Source: Phycisphaerales bacterium (lineage in GTDB: Bacteria > Planctomycetota > Phycisphaerae > Phycisphaerales > UBA1924). Taken from it: DNA of 6,491 nucleotides. The first letter of the stretch is position 1, and every line of letters begins with the position of its first letter. Positions 1 through 5,386 of this stretch are shown here, piece by piece. Where the stretch lies: the NCBI GenBank assembly GCA_020054055.1, contig JAGVLZ010000272.1:1-6491 (forward strand), given 5' to 3'. The notes beneath the pieces are model-generated. The model worked only from the letters and a program-made list of their open reading frames with translations, was not told the DNA's origin and searched no databases. The position numbers were made by a program, and so were the translations under genes.

Positions 1-665
1 AACTCGCAGCCGGCTGAGCCGACCTGGCCGACGCCCATGCGGATCGGCTCGCCGGTCGCGACGGACATCACCCACCACTTCCACTCGGAGGTCGTGGCGT
101 TCGGATTTGCTGTCGTCGGCGCGGGGACGATGCGCATGCCGCCGACCAACAGATCGGGCATGCCGTCCGCGTTTTGATCCGGGATCGGGGCCGCGCCGAG
201 GCCGAAGATGCAGTTCGCGGTCGCTTCGGGGTTGAAGATAGTCATCAACTCCGCGCCGCTTTCGCCCGAGACGAGTTGCACGCGGCCGCGCCACGCGGGG
301 ATCGGCCCGCCGGGATCGTTCGGGCCGAGGCCCTCGGCGATGAGACTCGCGGGAGCGGTGACGGCGAGGTCCTCGAACCCGTCGGCGTCGAAGTCGCCGA
401 TCGGCGAGACGTACCAGCCGAACATGTCGTTCGGGGTCTTGGTCGCGATCGAGAGAAACTCCGTGTCGTCTACACCAGAAACCAGCACGATGCGGCTGAT
501 GACCGGATCGGTCTGGTGCAGGCGCAACTCGCGGCGGACCGTGTCGTTCACCCCGTCGTTGTTGAGGTCAATCGCTTGCTGGGCAAAGACTTGCGCGCCG
601 GCCAAGCACGCAAAAAGGATCGCCGCAGCCGCCATCCATCGTTCCCGCACGTTGCTCAGCGTCAT
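1..665 (-). CDS. Secreted FG-GAP/VCBS-type repeat protein, N-terminal part (cut by the left window edge)
   Basis: I translated this partial gene from the minus strand: 221 codons from an ATG at 665 with no stop before the window edge. Residues 1-28 look like a Sec signal peptide: a basic start, a hydrophobic stretch (AAAAILFACLAG) and a likely cleavage site after VFA. The mature part shows three calcium-loop motifs of the D-x-[DN]-x-D-G-x-x-D form, at D33-D41, D91-D99 and D163-D171. The second sits in a classic FG-GAP context (FGWYVSPIGDFDADGFEDLA), followed by a GRVQLVSGESG strand; the third is in FGLGAAPIPDQNADGMPDLL. FG-GAP repeats of this kind build integrin-like beta-propellers, usually extracellular and often adhesive or structural. 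The ligand and function here are unknown. It lies downstream of the peptidase on the same strand, but a 202-base gap with a structured repeat argues for its own transcript. The start is supported by GGAGGG eight bases upstream. A start at Met11 is possible but has a poorer signal-peptide n-region. Confidence 0.85.
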   Translation of the reverse strand, partial: MTLSNVRERWMAAAAILFACLAGAQVFAQQAIDLNNDGVNDTVRRELRLHQTDPVISRIVLVSGVDDTEFLSIATKTPNDMFGWYVSPIGDFDADGFEDLAVTAPASLIAEGLGPNDPGGPIPAWRGRVQLVSGESGAELMTIFNPEATANCIFGLGAAPIPDQNADGMPDLLVGGMRIVPAPTTANPNATTSEWKWWVMSVATGEPIRMGVGQVGSAGCE

Positions 666-673
666 GGACGAAG

Positions 674-679
674 CCCTCC
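674..679 (-). promoter_or_regulatory. Ribosome binding site of the FG-GAP protein gene
   Basis: GGAGGG on the minus strand lies eight bases upstream of the ATG at 665. It is a near-ideal Shine-Dalgarno sequence at normal spacing and fixes the start of the FG-GAP protein. Confidence 0.7.
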
Positions 680-772
680 GGGGTTCGGTCTTTCAGCCTA
701 CCGGATCCTGAGCAGTACGCAAGCGGGAACTTGGATGTTGCCTGGAAGTTGCAAGATTGCGACGAGTCCGCA

Positions 773-798
773 CCGATTCCCAGTGGAATGTGAATCGG
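773..798. repeat. Inverted repeat CCGATTC...GAATCGG upstream of the FG-GAP gene
   Basis: Perfect 7-base arms (773-779 and 792-798) are separated by 12 bases. A second, mutually exclusive pairing, ATTCC (776-780) with GGAAT (785-789) around a 4-base loop, is nested in the same bases. It lies between the structured repeat at 808-867 and the FG-GAP start, about 108 bases before that ATG. It could be an operator, part of a larger composite repeat, or chance. No T-run follows on either strand, so it is not a standard intrinsic terminator. Confidence 0.35.
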
Positions 799-807
799 CG
801 GCAGGGG

Positions 808-867
808 CCCCCTCCGTCACTCGCGGACTCGTGACACCTCCCCCGGTAGGACCTGGGGACGATGAGG
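808..867 (-). repeat. Structured palindromic (REP-like) repeat, copy A, directly after the peptidase stop
   Basis: Read on the minus strand, this intergenic element starts right after the peptidase TGA (870-868). It contains the 19-base core GGTCCTACCGGGGGAGGTG (853 to 835) that recurs exactly at 4839-4857. Hairpin 1 is TCCCCAGGT/ACCGGGGGA around a CCT loop, with one mismatch. Hairpin 2 is GTCAC/GTGAC around the 10-base loop GAGTCCGCGA. The element ends in GGAGGGGG (815 to 808), as copy B does. The arrangement resembles REP/RAYT-mobilised palindromes or small non-autonomous elements, but no transposase is in the window, so the family is unknown. At the 3' end of the peptidase transcript it could stabilise the mRNA or slow polymerase. 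It lacks a U-tract. Confidence 0.75.
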
Positions 868-2787
868 TCAGGGCTTCATCCGTCCCGGGCCGATGTGCTT
901 GTCGAGGAACTTGACCATCCGCTCGCTGAAGAGGATGCGGTTCTCGAGTTTCTGGAAGCCGTGGCCCTCGTCGGGGAAAAAGAGGAGTTCCGGGTCTTCG
1001 CCCTGCTTCTGGAGGGCGACGGCGAGTTGGATTGCTTCGTTGAGCGGGACGCGCGGATCGTTCGCGCCGTGGGCGATGAGCATGGGGACCTTGATCTCGT
1101 TGACGCGCGTCATGGGCGAGACCTTGGTGAGGAACTCGGGGTCGGTGAGCGGGCCGTACTCGACCTCGCGGAGTTTCTGGCGGTAGCCCGAGGTCTGTTC
1201 GAGGAATGTTTTGAGGTTGACGACGCCGACGACGTTTATGCACGAGCCGAAGACGTCCGCGCCCTCGATGGTGGTGCCGACGGACATGAACCCGCCGTAG
1301 GACCCGCCGTAGGCCGCGATGCGGCCGTTTTCCGCGTAGCCCTCTTTCACGAGCCATCGCGCGGCCTCGGCGCCGTCCTTCACGCTGTCCCAGCGGAGTT
1401 TGTAGTTGTCGGCCATGTGGAACTCGCGGCCATAGCCCGTCGAGCCGCGGACATTCGGCTGAAGGACGCCGTAGCCCTTGCTGACGAGGAACTGCGTGGT
1501 TCGGTCGAAGCCGGGGCGGAACTGGCCCTCGGGTCCGCCGTGGAAGTTGACGACGAAGGGGATCGGCGTGCCCTTCTTCGCGCTGGCGGGGAGGTAGAGG
1601 AATGCGGGGATCTCCCGGCCGTCGAAGGACTTGTACTTGATGAGTTCGGGGAGTCGGAACGCCGAGAGGTCGATCGGCTCGTTGTCGAGGCGCGCGTTCA
1701 CCGGCTCCGCGTTGCGCATCATGGTCTCCTTGGGGGGTGAGACGGGGAGCGCGTAGGTGATGCCCGGCGTGGTGCTGTTCGTGACGGTGTAGAGAACGGT
1801 GTCGCCCTCGATGTTGTTCACGCTCACCACCCCCTGCGGCGGGTGAGCGAAGGGGACCGGCGAGGGCTCGGGGAGATAGAAGAGGCGCAACTTGCCGTAG
1901 CCGTCCTCGTTGTGGACCGTGGCGAGGAGGGTGCGCGAGAAGTTGATGTCCGCCCCGTCGAGGTCGCGTGCTTTCAGGTTCGGCAGGAAGGGGACGGGCG
2001 CCTTGGATGGGTCGCGAGCGTCGCGCGTGTACAACTGGACAAAGCCGTTCTCGAAGTCCGAGCCGAAGAAGATCCCCTGCTCATCGGTGGTGAAGGCGAT
2101 GGGGCGGTTCGATGCGGTGCCCTCGGCCGACTTGGTGGTGAGGTCGATGAGGTTGCCGGTGGCGGCGTCCATGACGTACATGCTGGAATCAGAGATGGAG
2201 CGATACTCGGCGATGAGCATGCGCGAGCCATCGGCCGTGACGTCGGCGCAGGACCACGAGCCGGTGCGTGAGAGCAACGGCGTGCTCTTGCCGCTCTTGA
2301 TGTCGTACTGGTAGACGTAGAAGTCGCGCGGGCTGGCGTCGTTGGCGGTGTAGACGAAGCCGCCGCTGTCGCGGAGCCAGACATCAACGGAGTATTGAAC
2401 TTTGGGATTCTGGAGGAGGGGCTTGATCGAATCGTTCGACGTGTCGAGGAGGTAGACCTGGTTGTTCTCGTTGCCCCCCGCGGCGGCCTCGAGCGTCACC
2501 CACTTGCCGTCCGGGGAGACGGAATAGGTCGCGAGGCCATCCGGGAAGTCCGTCAGGCGCTTGCCCTGCGAGGTGATGGGGTCCGTCGGGTTGCGGCGGT
2601 AGAGTTGGTAGATGCCGTCGGGGAAGTCGCGGCTGTAGATGGAGGAGTCGGGGGCCATTCGGACCTGCCCCGGGACTCGGATCTTCAGGAACTGCGCGAT
2701 GGTCGGCCCGCCGGCATCATCGTCAGCGAGCGCCAACGCCACGGGGGTGAACGCGAAGAGGACGGCGGCGAGGATCGTGCGGCGCAT
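868..2787 (-). CDS. Secreted prolyl oligopeptidase family (S9) serine peptidase with beta-propeller
   Basis: This is a complete 639-residue protein, normal length for S9 acylaminoacyl-peptidase-like enzymes. Such enzymes cleave short peptides, with a propeller restricting access to the active site. Residues 1-21 are a Sec signal peptide (MRRTILAAVLFAFTPVALALA) cut before DDD, so it is probably periplasmic or exported. Roughly residues 45-370 form a WD40-like propeller (for example YSVSPDGKWVTLEA near residue 90). From about 385 an alpha/beta-hydrolase domain follows. The catalytic triad is readable: Ser496 in GGSYGGF, Asp577 in HGANDPRVP and His609 in DEGHGF. FHGGP at His416 is the usual oxyanion-region motif. 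GGSYGGF and HGxxDxRVP favour the S9C group over DPP IV-like S9B. The ATG at 2787 has AGGAGA six bases upstream. The gene follows the SDR on the same strand after 92 bases, so co-transcription is possible but not shown. The substrate is unknown. Confidence 0.95.
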   Translation of the reverse strand: MRRTILAAVLFAFTPVALALADDDAGGPTIAQFLKIRVPGQVRMAPDSSIYSRDFPDGIYQLYRRNPTDPITSQGKRLTDFPDGLATYSVSPDGKWVTLEAAAGGNENNQVYLLDTSNDSIKPLLQNPKVQYSVDVWLRDSGGFVYTANDASPRDFYVYQYDIKSGKSTPLLSRTGSWSCADVTADGSRMLIAEYRSISDSSMYVMDAATGNLIDLTTKSAEGTASNRPIAFTTDEQGIFFGSDFENGFVQLYTRDARDPSKAPVPFLPNLKARDLDGADINFSRTLLATVHNEDGYGKLRLFYLPEPSPVPFAHPPQGVVSVNNIEGDTVLYTVTNSTTPGITYALPVSPPKETMMRNAEPVNARLDNEPIDLSAFRLPELIKYKSFDGREIPAFLYLPASAKKGTPIPFVVNFHGGPEGQFRPGFDRTTQFLVSKGYGVLQPNVRGSTGYGREFHMADNYKLRWDSVKDGAEAARWLVKEGYAENGRIAAYGGSYGGFMSVGTTIEGADVFGSCINVVGVVNLKTFLEQTSGYRQKLREVEYGPLTDPEFLTKVSPMTRVNEIKVPMLIAHGANDPRVPLNEAIQLAVALQKQGEDPELLFFPDEGHGFQKLENRILFSERMVKFLDKHIGPGRMKP

Positions 2788-2793
2788 TCGGGG

Positions 2794-2799
2794 TCTCCT
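2794..2799 (-). promoter_or_regulatory. Ribosome binding site of the S9 peptidase gene
   Basis: AGGAGA on the minus strand lies six bases before the ATG at 2787, a strong Shine-Dalgarno match at good spacing. Further upstream, TATTCT (2831 to 2826) in the only AT-rich patch of this gap could be a -10 element, but I see no matching -35. Confidence 0.65.
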
Positions 2800-2879
2800 G
2801 CGATGGAAGTCGAGTCTCTTGAGTAAGAATAGCGAATGCGGCGGCCGCGGTTGCGGGGCGGTTGTCCGGCGGACCCCCC

Positions 2880-3659
2880 TCAGCGAGGCGGCGTCACGTC
2901 GAACTCGCGCCGGAGTTCCTCGTTCCGGACGGTCCAGACCTTGACGCGGTCGCCCTCCCGCATCATCGCGATGGTGCGGCCGTTGTCGGCGGGGCGCTCG
3001 CCCACGATGCAGGCGACGATCACCTGCGCCACGGCGTCGGGGGTCATGCGGGTGCTCTTCGGGATGGTCTTTTCATCGAAGGTACGGCGCAGCAGGGGCG
3101 TCTCGACCGCGCCGGGGGCGATGGAGAAGGCGGTCACGCCGATCGCGGCCCCCTCCTTTGCGATGGAGTTCACCATCAGATTCATCGGCGCCTTCGACGC
3201 GGCGTAGGCGAAGAAGCCGGGGAAAGGATCGATCGTCGCCATGCTCGAGACGTTGACGACGCAACCCCCGCGTTGTTTCTCGAAGATGGGCCAGGCGCGG
3301 AGCACGGCGAGCGCCGGGGCGAGCGCGTTGGTGTCCAGACATTCGCGCACGAAGGAAGGAGAAGTGCCCGCGATGGAGACCAGCGCGCCGGTCCCCGCGT
3401 TGTTCACGAGCCCATCGATCCGGCCGAAGCGTTCGATGGTGCGGTCGATCAGGCGGTTGACATCGGCCTCGATCGCCATGTCCGTCGGGATAGCGAGGGT
3501 GCGTGCGTCGGGGCCGATCACTTTCGCGACTGCGGCGAGGTTCGATTCATTCCGCCCCGCGAGCGCGAGGGAATAGCCGCGCGAAGCGAGGAGGATCGCG
3601 GTAGCCCGGCCGATGCCGGAGCCAGCGCCGGTGACGATGGCGACTTTGGCGGTGTTCAA
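2880..3659 (-). CDS. Short-chain dehydrogenase/reductase (classical SDR, probably NADP(H)-dependent)
   Basis: This is a complete 259-residue cytoplasmic protein of standard classical SDR length. The N-terminal Rossmann motif is TGAGSGIG (residues 10-17). Arg36 in LAGRN, just after the second strand, suggests a preference for NADP(H). D60 is the usual adenine-contacting acid, and NNAG is at 86-89. The catalytic tetrad is complete: Asn111, Ser139 (in NVSS), Tyr152 and Lys156 (YAASK). PGAVETP matches the cofactor-side PGxVxT motif. The substrate cannot be told from sequence. I chose the TTG at 3659 as the start: it puts the first strand (KVAIVTG) at residue 5, as in most SDRs, and has GAGAGG eight bases upstream. 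The reading frame stays open far upstream, but those codons are antisense to the neighbouring solute-binding protein gene and have no SDR-like content. The gene is divergent from that neighbour and lies 92 bases upstream of the peptidase on the same strand. Confidence 0.93.
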   Translation of the reverse strand: MNTAKVAIVTGAGSGIGRATAILLASRGYSLALAGRNESNLAAVAKVIGPDARTLAIPTDMAIEADVNRLIDRTIERFGRIDGLVNNAGTGALVSIAGTSPSFVRECLDTNALAPALAVLRAWPIFEKQRGGCVVNVSSMATIDPFPGFFAYAASKAPMNLMVNSIAKEGAAIGVTAFSIAPGAVETPLLRRTFDEKTIPKSTRMTPDAVAQVIVACIVGERPADNGRTIAMMREGDRVKVWTVRNEELRREFDVTPPR

Positions 3660-3719
3660 GGTCGGGGCCTCTCGGGTGGGGCGAACTGCGGGATGCTCGG
3701 TCAAGTACCCTACCCATCC
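3660..3719. promoter_or_regulatory. Short divergent spacer between the SDR and the solute-binding protein genes
   Basis: Only 60 bases separate the two divergent starts (33 if the solute-binding protein begins at 3693). Both promoters must lie in this spacer or inside the opposite gene. TTGACC on the minus strand (3704 to 3699) resembles a -35 for the SDR, but no -10 follows at 16-18 bases. I see no clear sigma-70 promoter on the plus strand. The sequence supports shared regulatory space, not a specific site. Confidence 0.3.
3668..3673 (-). promoter_or_regulatory. Ribosome binding site supporting the TTG start of the SDR
   Basis: GAGAGG on the minus strand lies eight bases before the TTG at 3659. 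It is the best Shine-Dalgarno match near the first SDR strand, and no ATG or GTG in frame gives a comparable N-terminus. Confidence 0.55.
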
Positions 3720-5357
3720 ATGAACCCAGCCGGCGGCGTGATCCCGAAGGTGCTGATTCTCATGGCCTTCGCCGTGATCCTGGGTGTGCCGTGGGTGTTC
3801 AGGCCGGAGGAGGCGAGCGCGCCCGCGGGGGCCCAGCGGCTGGTGATCCTCACGCCGCACAACGAGCCGATCCGTTACGAGTACGGGCGCGCCTTCAGCG
3901 AGTGGCACGCGCGAACACACGGCAAGCCGGTGCTTATCGATTGGCGCGTGCCGGGCGGATCGAGCGAGATCAAGAAACTCCTGATCGCGCAGTACACCGC
4001 GGCAGTCGAGACGGGACGCATCCTTCCCAGCGGCGAACTGGCCCCCGGCGCGGAGCCGATGCCGTATGACCTGCTCTTCGGGGGCGGGTCGTTCGAGCAC
4101 AACGAACTCAAGACGAAAGGGCCGACGATCACCGTTGCGGGCGCGGAAAAGCCCATTGCGGTGCCGATCTCGATCCCGCTCGGATACTCAACGGAGCAAC
4201 TCGAAGAGTGGTACGGGCCGAAAGAGAATGATGGCCACAAGGTCGGCATCAACTGGCTCTACGATGTCGGCGACCCGAAGAAGAACGACCCGGGCCAGTA
4301 CTACCTCGGAAACGCCCTCTCCGGCTTCGGCATCGTCTACAACCGCGATGTGCTGCGCGAACTCGGGCTGCCCGACCCGACCTCGTGGACCGATATGACC
4401 GATCCGCGCCTCGCGGGGTGGGTGGCGCTCGCCGATCCGCGCCTGTCGGGGTCCGTCGCGACGACCTATGAGTCGATTCTTTACTCGTATGGGTGGGATG
4501 AGGGATGGCGCATCCTGCGTGCGATGTGCGCGAACTCGCGTTACTTCTCGAACACGTCGCAAAAGGTTCCCCTGGATGTCAGCCAGGGTCAGGCGGCGGT
4601 GGGCACGGCAATCGATTTCTACGGGCGCTTCCAATCGCAATCGCTGCTGAGGCCGGGGCAATCGCCGGAGGAATCGCGCGTCGGGTACGTCGATCCGCCG
4701 GGGGTGACGCTGATCGATCCCGATCCGATCTCGATGCTCCGCGCGGGGTCGAATCCTGTGATCGCGCGGCGGTTCATCGAGTTCCTGATGAGCGTCGAGG
4801 GGCAGGCGTTGTGGAACTTTCGCAAACCCTCCTCCCCCGGTCCTACCGGGGGAGGTGGCCGAGTCTTCGAGGCCGGAGGGGGTGACCCACAACCGCCGCT
4901 CGGCCCCGAGCGCTACGAACTGCGCCGCCTGCCCATCCGGCGCGTGATGTTCGAGAAGTACGCCGACCGGATGATCGACCGGGTGGACCCCTACGCCATC
5001 GCCTCGAAGGCGGAAAACAAGAACTGGCGCTCGTCGATCGGTGTGATGATGGGAGCATTCGCCATTGACCTTCACGACGAGCAGGTGAAGGCGTGGCAAG
5101 AGATCCAACGCCTCCGTTCGATCAACGGCAGGCCCGAGACGATCGCGCGATTCGAGGAGATGTTCTTCGCGTGGCCGGAGCATGAATTGAAGGATGGGAC
5201 CCGCCTCGCGTTCAACGAACCAAACTACAAGGCCATCCGTGCCGACTGGCGCGAGGCGGAGAAGGATGGACGGATGACCGCGATCCGGCTTTCGTACACC
5301 GCATTCTTCCGCGAGCAGTACACGAGGATCGTCTCGGAAGCATGGAAGGCGATCTGA
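3720..5357 (+). CDS. ABC transporter extracellular solute-binding protein (AfuA/SBP-like) with C-terminal extension and a repeat-derived insert
   Basis: This 545-residue protein resembles the periplasmic binding component of iron(III)/spermidine-type ABC importers. Residues 11-27 (VLILMAFAVILGVPWVF) form a signal peptide or membrane anchor; no lipobox Cys follows, and AGA before Gln39 is a possible cleavage site. The bilobed fold begins at RLVILTPHNEP (40-50). Family-like stretches follow: LPDPTSWTDMTDPRLAGWVA, the VGTAIDFYGR segment, and RRFIEFLMSVEGQALW, which normally lies near the C-terminus. Here about 150 more residues follow, so the protein is well above the usual 330-400. Residues 370-388 are encoded by palindromic repeat copy B. 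The ligand is unknown; Fe3+ is only one option. No permease or ATPase gene is adjacent. The start is uncertain: Met at 3720 fits the hydrophobic segment best, and Met at 3693 would add nine residues. Neither has a strong Shine-Dalgarno. The frame stays open back to 2862, but that part is antisense to the SDR. Confidence 0.85.
   Translation: MNPAGGVIPKVLILMAFAVILGVPWVFRPEEASAPAGAQRLVILTPHNEPIRYEYGRAFSEWHARTHGKPVLIDWRVPGGSSEIKKLLIAQYTAAVETGRILPSGELAPGAEPMPYDLLFGGGSFEHNELKTKGPTITVAGAEKPIAVPISIPLGYSTEQLEEWYGPKENDGHKVGINWLYDVGDPKKNDPGQYYLGNALSGFGIVYNRDVLRELGLPDPTSWTDMTDPRLAGWVALADPRLSGSVATTYESILYSYGWDEGWRILRAMCANSRYFSNTSQKVPLDVSQGQAAVGTAIDFYGRFQSQSLLRPGQSPEESRVGYVDPPGVTLIDPDPISMLRAGSNPVIARRFIEFLMSVEGQALWNFRKPSSPGPTGGGGRVFEAGGGDPQPPLGPERYELRRLPIRRVMFEKYADRMIDRVDPYAIASKAENKNWRSSIGVMMGAFAIDLHDEQVKAWQEIQRLRSINGRPETIARFEEMFFAWPEHELKDGTRLAFNEPNYKAIRADWREAEKDGRMTAIRLSYTAFFREQYTRIVSEAWKAI
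4827..4883 (+). repeat. Structured palindromic (REP-like) repeat, copy B, inside the solute-binding protein gene
   Basis: Hairpin 1 has perfect 11-base arms, CCTCCCCCGGT (4831-4841) and ACCGGGGGAGG (4845-4855), around a CCT loop. Hairpin 2 pairs GGCC (4857-4860) with GGCC (4871-4874) around the 10-base loop GAGTCTTCGA. An outer pairing of CCCTCC (4827-4832) with GGAGGG (4875-4880) could close both. The order of parts and the 19-base core at 4839-4857 match copy A at 808-867, in the opposite orientation. The element is read in frame as Pro-Ser-Ser-Pro-Gly-Pro-Thr-Gly followed by a Gly-rich stretch, between WNFRK and the GPERYELRR segment. Confidence 0.8.
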
Positions 5358-5376
5358 TCCACGGGCAACCCGAATC

Positions 5377-5380
5377 GGAG
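5377..5380 (+). promoter_or_regulatory. Ribosome binding site supporting a TTG start of pyruvate kinase
   Basis: GGAG lies six bases before the in-frame TTG at 5387. The competing ATG at 5342 has only GGAAG directly against it and a GAGG too far upstream, so ribosome-binding evidence favours the TTG. Confidence 0.5.
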
Positions 5381-5386
5381 CATCGC

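Noticed and set aside
174..914. Plus-strand frames over the left edge
   Set aside because: They run antisense to the FG-GAP gene and across the intergenic repeat, and the minus-strand reading has a signal peptide and three calcium loops.
862..2826. Several plus-strand open frames opposite the peptidase
   Set aside because: They show the Glu/Val/Asp/Arg-rich composition typical of GC-rich antisense frames, and the minus strand carries a complete catalytic triad and signal peptide.
2864..2874. Small palindrome GTCCG-G-CGGAC just after the SDR stop as a terminator
   Set aside because: The stem is only 4-5 bases with almost no loop and no T-run follows; it is expected by chance in sequence this GC-rich.
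2862..3692. Long open frame on the plus strand that would extend the solute-binding protein by 277 residues upstream
   Set aside because: It is exactly antisense to the SDR gene, whose catalytic motifs are intact. The upstream translation is low-complexity (rich in Gly, Asp, Arg, Ala) with no domain, and the signal/anchor segment starts only after 3720.
3660..4100. Minus-strand extension of the SDR to a 406-residue protein
   Set aside because: The extra 147 codons are antisense to the start of the solute-binding gene, and SDRs begin just before the TGxxxGIG motif, which the TTG at 3659 provides.
4188..5183. 331-residue minus-strand frame opposite the solute-binding gene
   Set aside because: It is a shadow frame caused by high GC, with no motif and His/Arg-rich translation, while the plus strand reads a recognisable binding protein.
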